NCBI GenBank assembly: GCA_003353945.1
Contig: PIVM01000036.1
Location: forward strand, 1-39,562
Direction: 5' to 3'
DNA from: Gammaproteobacteria bacterium
Lineage (GTDB): Bacteria > Pseudomonadota > Gammaproteobacteria > Pseudomonadales > PIVM01
Length of the DNA stretch: 39,562 nt
The notes beneath the pieces were generated by a model, which saw nothing but the letters and a program-made list of their open reading frames with translations, ran no database searches and was not told the origin of the DNA. Below are positions 9,631 through 17,365 of this stretch, piece by piece (the first letter of the stretch is position 1; the number at the start of each line of letters is the position of its first letter). A program made the translations under genes and the position numbers.

Positions 9631-9680
9631 TGTCTTAATTACCAATATTTGCACCTACTCAAATATTGATAATTAAGGCA
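9631..9680 (+). promoter_or_regulatory. AT-rich inverted repeat before the YbaK-HDOD gene
   Basis: Arms of 21 bp (9631-9651 and 9660-9680) match at 19 of 21 positions around an 8-nt loop CACCTACT. The structure ends 38 bp before the start codon of the next gene, so it lies in or next to its promoter. It may be an operator or a 5'-leader hairpin. Confidence 0.6.
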
Positions 9681-9718
9681 TATATTATTGCCGTATCTGG
9701 AATTAAAGAGACAAAATT

Positions 9719-11110
9719 ATGGCTATTCCAAGCACTGTTGAGTCGGTATTAAATGAGTATTCGGTTAAATACGGAATCACAAATACCCTCCCAGTCAAAG
9801 ACAGCAGCTTTCCAATGGATCAATATGTTCATTGGGCTGGAGCGACGCGCAGTGTCTTGTTAGCAGATGAAAAAGGCCAGTTGCAGGCAATCGTAGCGGC
9901 TGACAGCCTGTTGGATCTCGTTGCACTGAACAAGCTCACTGGACGTGAACTACGTGCATTGCCCAATAATGAACTCCAGCGCATTTTTGACGATAAACAA
10001 CTCTGCTCGCTACCGGCTATTCCTCAAATTACAGGATTTCCTACTGTTGTTGATGAATGCGTCTTAAGTCAGCCAGAGGTGATTCTGGAGTCAGGTGGCA
10101 ACACTGAACTGCTGCGTCTGAAGCAACATGATTTCAAGGAAATACTGAAAGAAGCCGTGATAGCGGACATTAGCACACCGTTACTACCAGAGGTTCATAC
10201 GGAAAGTGATGAGGATGCTGATCAAATTACGAAAGCCGTTGGCCAATTTACCTCCACACGCATCAAGCAACGGCTGGAAGACACACTTGAATTCCCCCCG
10301 CTGCCAGATACAGCACAGAGGATTATCAAACTACGCGTTGATCCACGAGCTGACATCAAAGACTTGTCTGATATCGTTGAAATTGACCCTTCTCTGGCAT
10401 CTCAAGTCGTTAGTTGGGCCGCCTCTCCCTATTACGCGGCGCCAGGTAAGATTAAATCTGTCCATGACGCTATTGTGCGAGTTTTGGGGTTTGACCTGGT
10501 AATGAATCTCTCTCTTGGTCTGGCGTTGGGAAAATCGTTGAAAATGCCCGATGACGCACCGCAGGGATTTAGTGGCTATTGGCATCAGGCGGTCTACACG
10601 GCGGCTGCCGTTGAAGAACTGGTTAAATGCATCCCTGCAAAACAACGTCCTGAAATGGGAATTGCCTGTCTCGGTGGCCTACTGCACAATTTTGGATATC
10701 TGCTGCTGGCAGAGGTTTTTCCTCCTTATTTTTCGTTAATATGTCGACACCTGGAGGCAAATCCCTACGCTGGACACGCTGCAGTGGAACGACACCTGCT
10801 TGGCATCAGCCGTGATCAGATGAGTAGCTGGCTGATGAATCTGTGGACTATGCCCGATGAAGTCTGTATTGCTATGCGCCATCAGAACAACCCGGCGTAC
10901 GACGGTCCAGAACACGCCTATGCAAACCTCCTGTTTGTCGCCAGTCGCCTGCTACGCCAACACAATATCGGCGATGCCCCCTTTGAAACAGTCCCTCAAA
11001 GCGTACTTGATCGACTTCATTTGAATGAGCAACAGGCAGAAACCGCCATTGAAAATGTTGTCGGCTGTGCTGAAGAAATCCAGAGTCTGGCAAATGACAT
11101 ATCGGGTTGA
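9719..11110 (+). CDS. YbaK-like (aminoacyl-tRNA deacylase fold) plus HDOD domain protein
   Basis: This 463-aa protein joins two domains. Residues about 1-150 look like the YbaK/ProX trans-editing fold (VLNEYSVKYGI...HWAGATRSVLLADEKGQLQAIVAADSLLDL...LPAIPQITGFPTVVDECVL). Residues about 185-400 are an HDOD domain (RLEDTLEFPPLPDTAQRIIKLRVDP...SLASQVVSWAASPYY...SVHDAIVRVLGFDLVMNLSLG). HDOD domains are HD-like signalling modules without the catalytic HD pair. I see no evidence that the first domain still edits tRNA; a sensor role is equally possible. The ATG follows AAAGAGACAAAATT. It stands alone between a foldback element and a hairpin pair. This domain pairing is known in other gammaproteobacteria, but its function is undefined. 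Confidence 0.85.
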   Translation: MAIPSTVESVLNEYSVKYGITNTLPVKDSSFPMDQYVHWAGATRSVLLADEKGQLQAIVAADSLLDLVALNKLTGRELRALPNNELQRIFDDKQLCSLPAIPQITGFPTVVDECVLSQPEVILESGGNTELLRLKQHDFKEILKEAVIADISTPLLPEVHTESDEDADQITKAVGQFTSTRIKQRLEDTLEFPPLPDTAQRIIKLRVDPRADIKDLSDIVEIDPSLASQVVSWAASPYYAAPGKIKSVHDAIVRVLGFDLVMNLSLGLALGKSLKMPDDAPQGFSGYWHQAVYTAAAVEELVKCIPAKQRPEMGIACLGGLLHNFGYLLLAEVFPPYFSLICRHLEANPYAGHAAVERHLLGISRDQMSSWLMNLWTMPDEVCIAMRHQNNPAYDGPEHAYANLLFVASRLLRQHNIGDAPFETVPQSVLDRLHLNEQQAETAIENVVGCAEEIQSLANDISG

Positions 11111-11118
11111 CTGAACGC

Positions 11119-11205
11119 GTCGCAACGCCGGGCCAAGCGTGTGTCCAGCCCGAAAGTTGCGACTAACCGCCGGTACTGATGACGACATCATCAGGGTAGG
11201 CGGTT
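11119..11205. terminator. Two adjacent hairpins between convergent genes
   Basis: Hairpin one pairs GTCGCAAC (11119-11126) with GTTGCGAC (11156-11163), with an inner CGGGC/GCCCG stem. Hairpin two pairs AACCGCC (11165-11171) with GGCGGTT (11199-11205), with an inner CTGATGA-cgaca-TCATCAG stem. They separate the YbaK-HDOD gene from the convergent symporter gene and could end both transcripts, but no T tract follows either. Confidence 0.5.
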
Positions 11206-11224
11206 CACCTGAACCTAAAATAAT

Positions 11225-11241
11225 CCTAGAAAACTCAATTG
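11225..11241 (+). repeat. Solo end related to the foldback element
   Basis: CCTAGAAAACTCAATTG matches 15 of 17 bases of the left end of the 9387-9607 element, in direct orientation. Matching continues more weakly for about 15 bp to the left (TGAAC near both). I find no inverted partner nearby, so it may be a decayed or solo copy. Confidence 0.45.
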
Positions 11242-11265
11242 GGTAATTCTCCGTGCTGGCTTGGC

Positions 11266-12537
11266 TTATGCCAGCACCTGTTCCTCACCTTCGGTTTTGG
11301 CCACCACCACCGCACAACAGGAATCACTGAAGATATTGACCGATGTGCGCATCATATCCAATACGCGGTCGGTGACCAATAACAAGCCTATACCCTCTAG
11401 CGGTAATCCAATAACACCTAATATAACCGTTATTGCAACCAAACTGGCCGCAGGAATTCCAGCAACACCGATAGACGTTAACAATGCCACCAGCACAATA
11501 GAAAACTGTGTTGTAAAGTTCAAATCGAGCCCATAGGCCTGGGCAATAAACATCGCCGCCACACACTCATACAGCGCAGTACCATCCATATTGACTGTCG
11601 CTCCCAGCGGTAATACAAAACTACTGACCTGGTTTGACACCTTGGCATTTTTTTCAATACATTCAATGGTTAAGGGCAGAGTCGCTGAGGAGGATGCGGT
11701 TGAAAACGCCGTCAACATCGCCGGAAACATCGCCTTATAGTGTCGTCCCGGATGAACTCTCGCAATCGTCTTTAGCAATAGAGGCAGGGTTAGAAACGTG
11801 TGAATAGCAAGTGCCGACACCACCGTCACAAAAAATACCAATAGCGGCTGGAACGCAGCAAAACCAGTGGCCGCTACTGTTTTCGCGACCAGACCAAAGA
11901 CACCAATGGGTGCAAATTTCATTACCCAGAGGGTAATAGCCATCATTGTTTCAAATATGCCATGCCAGAGATTCACCAGGGTTTCACTGTACTGTCCCTG
12001 AATACGCGTCATAAAAAAACCGAAGAGCAGGCTAAAAAATATCAAGCCCAACATCTGCCCATTAGCGGCTGCAGAAACCACATTAACAGGCACCATGCGC
12101 AGGAATACTTCCGTAATATCACCGGCTCCGCGTCCCTCTACTCTTGCAAGCTGCCCGGCAACCGCATCGGGTGAACTAAGATTTAGCTGTTCGCCAGCAG
12201 CTTGTCCATCAATGATCCCGGGTGTCAATATATTTACTAGCAACAGGCCTGTTAAGATGGCTAACAAGCTCGATAACACATAGAAGCTTAAGGTTTTCAA
12301 ACCCAAGCGCCCCAGGTTATCACTGGCACCGATACCGGAAATCCCACAAATGATAGATGCCATGATTAACGGCACAATTATCATTTTCAGCGCATTCAGG
12401 AAAAGTGTGCCAATAAAGCTATAGATATCGTAGAAAGTAACGCCAAGAACGGCGCTTTGCGTACCGGACCACTGGCCAGCAAGGGCTGCCAGGATAATTG
12501 CGATTAGAATCTGCCAATGCAGCGCTGGTTTTTTCAT
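11266..12537 (-). CDS. Dicarboxylate/amino acid:cation symporter (DAACS family)
   Basis: Imports glutamate/aspartate or C4-dicarboxylates with Na+ or H+ through the inner membrane. The 423-aa protein has a membrane-segment-rich N-terminal half, the serine-rich re-entrant loop (STASSSATLPLTIECIEKNAKV), the core motif VLPLGATVNMDGTALYE, a second loop (LLTSIGVAGIPAASLVAITVIL), and the substrate helix (VTDRVLDMMRTSVNIFSDSCCAVVVAK). Substrate choice (GltP-like or DctA-like) cannot be settled from this. It is monocistronic: convergent with the YbaK-HDOD gene and separated from hupB by 190 bp. Confidence 0.92.
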   Translation of the reverse strand: MKKPALHWQILIAIILAALAGQWSGTQSAVLGVTFYDIYSFIGTLFLNALKMIIVPLIMASIICGISGIGASDNLGRLGLKTLSFYVLSSLLAILTGLLLVNILTPGIIDGQAAGEQLNLSSPDAVAGQLARVEGRGAGDITEVFLRMVPVNVVSAAANGQMLGLIFFSLLFGFFMTRIQGQYSETLVNLWHGIFETMMAITLWVMKFAPIGVFGLVAKTVAATGFAAFQPLLVFFVTVVSALAIHTFLTLPLLLKTIARVHPGRHYKAMFPAMLTAFSTASSSATLPLTIECIEKNAKVSNQVSSFVLPLGATVNMDGTALYECVAAMFIAQAYGLDLNFTTQFSIVLVALLTSIGVAGIPAASLVAITVILGVIGLPLEGIGLLLVTDRVLDMMRTSVNIFSDSCCAVVVAKTEGEEQVLA

Positions 12538-12593
12538 CGTCCCTTATTCTCAATAAAATACATTGGCATTTTTTATGTAACACGTCATGCAAT

Positions 12594-12621
12594 GTGTATT
12601 GCTGATCGTGTATTGCTGATC
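12594..12621. repeat. Perfect 14-bp tandem duplication
   Basis: GTGTATTGCTGATC occurs twice back to back upstream of the symporter gene, 57 bp before its start codon. It could be a duplicated regulator site or a replication slip. Confidence 0.6.
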
Positions 12622-12668
12622 ATCCTGAGCGGTAACAGACGGAATTAACAAATTAAAACATCTGCTTT

Positions 12669-12709
12669 CCATGCTACAAACGCCTTGCAGCAAGGAGAAA
12701 GTAGCATGG
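12669..12709. terminator. Hairpin downstream of hupB
   Basis: CCATGCTAC (12669-12677) pairs with GTAGCATGG (12701-12709), with an inner CCTTG/CAAGG stem. It lies 19 bp beyond the hupB stop on the minus strand, so it may terminate hupB or protect its mRNA 3' end. No T run follows directly. Confidence 0.45.
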
Positions 12710-12727
12710 GAAAAACAGGTAATTTAT

Positions 12728-13000
12728 TTAGGAAACAGCGTCCTTGAGTGCTTTACCCACTTTAAATCCCACAGTATTACTGGCTGGAATGTCGATTTTT
12801 TCTCCAGTTTGTGGATTTTTCCCTGCGCGAGCAGCCCTGTGGCGTTGAGAAAAAGTGCCGAAGCCGACCATGCTCACTGTTTCATTCCGGCTAAGGGCAT
12901 TTGTAATCTCATCCAGAATGGCCGTGAGCACATCATTTGCTTTGTCTTTAGGCATATCGGTAGCATCAGCAATGGCTGCTGCCAGTTCGGGTTTGCGCAT
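12728..13000 (-). CDS. hupB: DNA-binding protein HU
   Basis: Small histone-like nucleoid protein that bends and compacts DNA as a dimer. The 90-aa sequence starts MRKPELAAAIAD, has the core VSMVGFGTFSQRHRAARAGKNPQTGEKI, and the DNA-binding arm with IPASNTVGFKVGKALKDAV. That pattern (RxGRNP-type arm and short C-terminus) favours HU over IHF. A clear AGAAGGA ribosome-binding site precedes the ATG. It is divergent from ubiC. The name hupB versus hupA is by analogy. Confidence 0.94.
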   Translation of the reverse strand: MRKPELAAAIADATDMPKDKANDVLTAILDEITNALSRNETVSMVGFGTFSQRHRAARAGKNPQTGEKIDIPASNTVGFKVGKALKDAVS

Positions 13001-13369
13001 AATAGGCGTTTTCCTTCTAGTGGGTTTATCATTATTTTGCAGAGTTGATCACCGCCATGAATCTGCAGATTCAAGTTTAGCGAACAAGGGTGCTAGCAAA
13101 TTCTACCGACGCATCTTCTCGTTTGTTTTCGCTCCGGTCAAGGCAAAACCCAGCAGTTTGTATGCTTCACGCCCAATCCGGGCAATCTCCTTGCTTTCCC
13201 AAGGATACCGAGATAAAAACACTGATACGTTTAGGAAATACGCGCTCTTTAATGACATGCAAGAATTACTCTGCCATCACTGGATTGCATGACCAATAGC
13301 TCTTGCATATTGACCGAATATGCAGCATTCTTCGCGCCGTTTGAAACGGTGTATAGCACGCAGGCTCCA
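13001..13369. other. hupB/ubiC divergent intergenic region
   Basis: 369 bp between divergent genes, expected to hold both promoters. I found no convincing promoter pair, RNA gene or conserved ORF. In Pseudomonas, rubredoxin genes can sit between hupB and ubiC; no rubredoxin CxxC motif is present here on either strand. Confidence 0.5.
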
Positions 13370-13915
13370 ATGCAACCCATCCCAACTGACCGCTGGTTTG
13401 ACTTTAAACAAGTAAACCAACATATTCCAAAGGCTGTCAGACCTTGGTTACTCGACACAGGTTCTCTGACTAAACGCCTGATTGCAGCCAGTGACAACCA
13501 TTTTAGGGTGCAGGTTTTGCAGCAGGGGTGGGCACAGCCTGCCTTGAACGAAGCACGCTTACTTGGCTTGAATACACGTGAGACAAGCTTAATTCGGGAA
13601 ACAGCTCTTTACTGTCGTGACGAAATCTGGGTATATGCGCGTAGCGTAATACCTGTCAATACGCTCAGTGGTCGACTGCGGCATCTACGTTCTCTGAAAA
13701 ACAGCTCACTCGGCGCCCTGCTGTTCGCCGACCCGTCAATGAATCGCAGTCCCTTTCAAGTGGCGTTGATTAACGCCAAAAAGTTACCCATCTCTCTGGA
13801 TCTACCCGTGAATACAGCTCTTTGGGGAAGACGTTCGTGCTTTGTTCTTCAACAAAAACCCCTTCTGGTCAGTGAGATATTTCTGCCAAATTTCCAGGCA
13901 TCTAATACAAACTGA
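13370..13915 (+). CDS. ubiC: Chorismate--pyruvate lyase UbiC
   Basis: Converts chorismate to 4-hydroxybenzoate and pyruvate, the first committed step of ubiquinone synthesis. Family features are WLLDTGSLTKRL near the N-terminus, the ARSVIPVNTLSG segment, LGALLFADPSMNRSPFQ, and the C-terminal LWGRRSCFVLQQKPLLVSEIFLP. I prefer the ATG at 13370 (181 aa) because similarity to UbiC proteins begins there. The frame stays open to an earlier ATG at 13289, which would add 27 residues without family similarity. Neither start has a strong ribosome-binding site. ubiA follows 91 bp downstream, as in many gammaproteobacteria. Confidence 0.93.
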   Translation: MQPIPTDRWFDFKQVNQHIPKAVRPWLLDTGSLTKRLIAASDNHFRVQVLQQGWAQPALNEARLLGLNTRETSLIRETALYCRDEIWVYARSVIPVNTLSGRLRHLRSLKNSSLGALLFADPSMNRSPFQVALINAKKLPISLDLPVNTALWGRRSCFVLQQKPLLVSEIFLPNFQASNTN

Positions 13916-14006
13916 GATCTTGATACGCAAGCCCCAAATGGCCTATAGTGCCTGCCAATCTCAAAGCAGGTATGCTGACGGCTAGCAGGCTGTCATAAGG
14001 TAAATC

Positions 14007-14876
14007 ATGGTCAGACTCAGCACTCAATATCCTTTTTATCTGAAACTGATGCGAACAGACCGGCCTATCGGTACCTTGTTACTGCTGTGGCCAACTTTAT
14101 GGAGCCTGTGGTTAGCAGCCGCTGGCATTCCAGATCCGAAAAACCTGATTATATTTATGGCGGGCTGTTTCCTGATGCGCTCAGCAGGTTGTGTCATTAA
14201 TGACTACGCTGACCGACATATTGATCCTCACGTAAACCGCACCAAAATGCGGCCATTGGCAGCCGGTCACGTGACAGAAAAAGAAGCGTTGGCGCTATTT
14301 GCCGCTCTGGCTGCACTCGCATTTATACTGGTCTTGTTCACAAACTGGCTAACCATATTATTGTCTTTTGGGGGTTTAGCTCTCGCTAGTTGCTATCCCT
14401 TTATGAAACGCTATACCTACTTCCCTCAAATCGTGCTGGGTGCTGCATTCTCATGGAGCGTCCCCATGGCCTTCGCTGCGCAACAAAATGCCTTACCCGC
14501 TGAAATTTGGCTGTTGTATGTGACTGTCGTTATTTGGACCGTTGTCTATGACACGTTCTACGCCATGGTAGACCGGTCCGACGATATCAAAATTGGGGTT
14601 AAATCCACTGCCATCTTATTTGGCGATGGAGACCGTATGATTACTGGACTATTGCAACTGCTTGTATTGATAGCGCTCGCCATGGTGGGACATCGTTTTG
14701 AACTGTCTGCTTGGTATTATGTCAGCGTCGTTTTTGCCGGCGGTTTATTTGCTTACCAGCAATACCTAATCAAGGATCGTCGGCAGGACCCTTGCTTTAA
14801 AGCGTTTCTAAATAACAATTGGGTGGGTGCTGTCATTTTTGCCGGCATATTTCTGCACTACTTTGTTAACAATTAA
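14007..14876 (+). CDS. ubiA: 4-hydroxybenzoate octaprenyltransferase UbiA
   Basis: Integral membrane prenyltransferase that attaches the polyprenyl tail to 4-hydroxybenzoate, the product of UbiC. The 289-aa protein carries both Mg-diphosphate binding motifs: NDYADRHID (65-73) and [13 protein letters not shown] (181-193), among about eight or nine membrane segments. AAGG precedes the ATG. It acts directly after ubiC in the pathway and in gene order; a VOC-family gene follows 17 bp later and may share the transcript. Confidence 0.97.
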   Translation: MVRLSTQYPFYLKLMRTDRPIGTLLLLWPTLWSLWLAAAGIPDPKNLIIFMAGCFLMRSAGCVINDYADRHIDPHVNRTKMRPLAAGHVTEKEALALFAALAALAFILVLFTNWLTILLSFGGLALASCYPFMKRYTYFPQIVLGAAFSWSVPMAFAAQQNALPAEIWLLYVTVVIWTVVYDTFYAMVDRSDDIKIGVKSTAILFGDGDRMITGLLQLLVLIALAMVGHRFELSAWYYVSVVFAGGLFAYQQYLIKDRRQDPCFKAFLNNNWVGAVIFAGIFLHYFVNN

Positions 14877-14893
14877 GCAAGGAAACCTTAATA

Positions 14894-15256
14894 ATGATTG
14901 ATCATATTGGTCTGCAGGTTTCACATTATCACGCCAGCAAAGCATTTTATCTTCAGGCACTGAAACCACTGGGCTACGAACTGGTGATGGAAATCAAAAC
15001 CTGGGGAGGCCTCGGTGTTGATGGTGTACCGGAATTCTGGATTATTGAAGGTGAAATCACCAAGCCGAGTGTGCATATTGCGCTAAGAGCCCAAACCCGT
15101 GATTTGGTGGATGCGTTTCACAAAGCAGCGTTGTCAGCCGGTGGCATTGATAACGGGGCACCGGGCATTCGCAGCTATCACCCCCATTATTATGGCGCTT
15201 TTATACGCGATCCGGATGGCCATAATATTGAAGCAGTTTGCCACATACCCGCTTAA
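14894..15256 (+). CDS. VOC (glyoxalase/bleomycin resistance) family protein
   Basis: A 120-aa single VOC-fold protein: MIDHIGLQVSHYHASKAFY at the N-terminus and the C-terminal half ending YYGAFIRDPDGHNIEAVCH. His4 and a C-terminal Glu (NIEAV) are placed like the metal ligands of the superfamily. A good AAGGAAA ribosome-binding site lies upstream. The sequence does not reveal the substrate. It is probably co-transcribed with ubiA and converges on the mesaconyl-CoA hydratase-like gene with only 32 bp between them, so a link to that pathway is not implied by the operon structure. Confidence 0.85.
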   Translation: MIDHIGLQVSHYHASKAFYLQALKPLGYELVMEIKTWGGLGVDGVPEFWIIEGEITKPSVHIALRAQTRDLVDAFHKAALSAGGIDNGAPGIRSYHPHYYGAFIRDPDGHNIEAVCHIPA

Positions 15257-15288
15257 GAGCCCTGGCGGTGAATAGCATAGAGAAGAAG

Positions 15289-16362
15289 TTAGCACTCACT
15301 TCGATGTCGAGGCATCAGGATCGTATAGTCCAGATCCAGCACCACATTAGGATGGTAACGAAGCCGACCATTCTCCTCATAGGTGGGTGATTCCACCTCC
15401 TGACTGTCGAGATTTTTCACCCCCACCGTTCTAATTCGCAGGGCACCTAAATCATCTCGACTCAAGGCCTCTTTGGCAAGGATTTCGCTGTAGGCATAAA
15501 GCGTGTCACCACCAAAACTGGGATTGCTATGGGTACCCCCATTGATGGCAGCCACAGTGATGGCATTGGCCAGACCATTAAAGGACAGGGCGCGGCAGAT
15601 AGAGATAACATGACCGCCATACATTAAGCGACGACCATGGGGAGTGGACGACATCATACGCTCATCAAAGTGTACCCGCGCCGTATTCTGATAAAGCTTG
15701 GTGGCAAGAGTGTGGTCACTGTCATCAATGGTCATACCATCACGGTGATCAATCCTCTCCCCAAGGTCATAGTCATCCCACAGATGGGGCGAGCCGGTGA
15801 GCGCCACATCAAATCCACTGCCATTGAGTCCTTCAGGGATACTGAGTTCAGAAACCGGAACCTCAACAGGTAAGTCAGGAACGTAGGTTTCAGGCGCTGG
15901 TGCCTCCGGATTTTGTTTGCGCACCATCACCCAGCGATTCCAGGAAAAAACCGCTTTACCCGACTGATTGCTGGCCACCGAGCGGACATAGACCACACCA
16001 CTCTTGCCATTGGCGTTTTCTTTCAAACCAATCACTTCACTCTCGGCACTCAGGGTGTCACCCGTGTAAACGGGTTGCAGAAACCGTACATCGGCATAGC
16101 CTAGATTGGCAATGGCATTCAGCGACACATCGGGCACCGTTTTACCAAAAGCAATATGAAAGGCCAGCAGATCATCCACCGGTCGGCGCGGCAGCCCAAC
16201 TGCCTGAGCCGCCGTATCGGCACTTTGCAGAGGGAAACGACTTCCGGTGAGGGCAATGTAAAGCGCTACGTCCCCCTCAGTGAGGGTTCTGGGGGTCGCA
16301 TGACGCAGTCTTTGATCAAGATAAAAATCCTCAAAATGCAGTCCGGTGTTTTGTTTGCCCAT
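15289..16362 (-). CDS. mch: Mesaconyl-CoA hydratase-like protein (double MaoC domain)
   Basis: Mch interconverts erythro-beta-methylmalyl-CoA and mesaconyl-CoA in the ethylmalonyl-CoA pathway and the 3-hydroxypropionate bi-cycle. This 357-aa protein follows the Mch pattern closely: FEDF...ATPRTLTEGDVALY at the start, FGKTVPDVSLNAIANLGYADVRF, GVVYVRSV, RWVMVRKQNPEAPAPETYVPDLP, LWDDYDLGERIDH, LYQNTARVHFDE, YGGHVISICRALSFNGLANA, THSNPSFGGDTLYAYSEILAK and VLDLDYTILMPR. Two hot-dog domains occupy about 1-165 and 190-350. It is last in a four-gene minus-strand operon, 22 bp after a CitE-like gene. The similarity is strong enough that acting on mesaconyl-CoA or a close analogue is likely; the real substrate here is inferred. 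Confidence 0.88.
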   Translation of the reverse strand: MGKQNTGLHFEDFYLDQRLRHATPRTLTEGDVALYIALTGSRFPLQSADTAAQAVGLPRRPVDDLLAFHIAFGKTVPDVSLNAIANLGYADVRFLQPVYTGDTLSAESEVIGLKENANGKSGVVYVRSVASNQSGKAVFSWNRWVMVRKQNPEAPAPETYVPDLPVEVPVSELSIPEGLNGSGFDVALTGSPHLWDDYDLGERIDHRDGMTIDDSDHTLATKLYQNTARVHFDERMMSSTPHGRRLMYGGHVISICRALSFNGLANAITVAAINGGTHSNPSFGGDTLYAYSEILAKEALSRDDLGALRIRTVGVKNLDSQEVESPTYEENGRLRYHPNVVLDLDYTILMPRHRSEC

Positions 16363-16384
16363 CGTGAAATCCGTTATGCCGCTG

Positions 16385-17353
16385 TCATGCCGTAAAGGAG
16401 AGGTCGCGAGCCTTTATGGATTCAAACAGGTCAAGGGTTAAACGAGCCCGCTTCACCTGTTCGTAAGAGATCATTCGCCCGTCCACCATCGCTACCGCCT
16501 CACCACGGGCATTGGCTGCTGCCATGGTTTCCACCAATTCCCGCGCCCGGTTCACGTCCTTTGGTTTGGGCGTATAGGCCTCGTTGGTATAGGTCAGCTG
16601 CACGGGGTGCACCACGGTCTTGCCATCAAATCCCATCTCCCGCCCCTGGCGGCAGGAAAACTCACAGCTTCGCGCCTCACCCAGGTTAAGATGGGCGCCA
16701 TCCACCACACCACAACCATGAGCCCTAGCCGCCAAAACTACCAGGGCCAGGCTACCCTGCAATCCAATACGATCGGAAGAACTGAACAAGCGCAGGCTGC
16801 TCTCCAGGCCATTGGTTTCCAGTACGAGACAGACCACTCGTTCATTAGCGGCTATCTCCTCAGAACGTAACACCGCCATGGGTGTTTCAATCATGACCAT
16901 GATCGGCAGTTCACGCCCTGTGACCTGATCAATTCGGCTCATTGCCTCCTGTAATTGCGACACGCTCTCGACATGCGTGAGCAACACAGCATCCACGCAC
17001 TGATCCGCCAACCAGGCCACATCGGCATCAAACCAGCGACTCTGCAGAGGGTTAATGCGCACCACGATCTCGTGTCCCCGAAAACTTCCGGCACGCAAGG
17101 TAGCACCAATAGCATCGCGCGCCTGTTCCTTGGTTTCATCGGTCACCGCTTCATGAAGATCAAAAATCAGGCTATCTGCCGGTAACGAACAGGCCTTTTG
17201 TAAATGGCGTACATTGGCTCCGGATACGTAGAGCATGGTTCGTCGTGGTCGGACCGACTGCGTCGTCTTACTTCCTCCTTTGTGCGGCATGGATTCGGTT
17301 TCTTGCTTAGGTGTTACGTGGTCTGGAGTACGTAAAAGTTGCTGAGTGGACAT
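16385..17353 (-). CDS. CitE-like (HpcH/HpaI) CoA-ester lyase paralogue 1, degraded metal site
   Basis: A 322-aa member of the CitE/malyl-CoA lyase family. Family cleavage turns 3-hydroxyacyl-CoA esters into an oxoacid and an acyl-CoA with Mg2+. Conserved parts are RPRRTMLYVSGAN (35-47), the Arg in VVRIN (99), the metal-binding Glu in MIETP (156), and VVHPVQL (248-254). The usual DLEDA motif reads DLHEA (65-69). The usual G-x-x-D that supplies the second metal ligand reads ETNG (179-182), so that Asp is Gly. A 36-residue N-terminal extension is polar and probably disordered. A GGAG site supports the start. It is 12 bp after the ligase gene. Activity may be lost, altered or regulatory; a heteromer with another paralogue is possible. 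Confidence 0.85.
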   Translation of the reverse strand: MSTQQLLRTPDHVTPKQETESMPHKGGSKTTQSVRPRRTMLYVSGANVRHLQKACSLPADSLIFDLHEAVTDETKEQARDAIGATLRAGSFRGHEIVVRINPLQSRWFDADVAWLADQCVDAVLLTHVESVSQLQEAMSRIDQVTGRELPIMVMIETPMAVLRSEEIAANERVVCLVLETNGLESSLRLFSSSDRIGLQGSLALVVLAARAHGCGVVDGAHLNLGEARSCEFSCRQGREMGFDGKTVVHPVQLTYTNEAYTPKPKDVNRARELVETMAAANARGEAVAMVDGRMISYEQVKRARLTLDLFESIKARDLSFTA

Positions 17354-17365
17354 GAGGCGTCTCCT

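Noticed and set aside
11119-11163. Inverted pair GTCGCAAC...GTTGCGAC as an integron attC site
   Set aside because: The arms do not fit RYYYAAC/GTTRRRY, there is no array of cassettes and no integrase in the window.
14894-15256. VOC protein as methylmalonyl-CoA epimerase of the lyase cluster
   Set aside because: It is on the opposite strand, in line with ubiA, and its sequence does not match the epimerase pattern I know.
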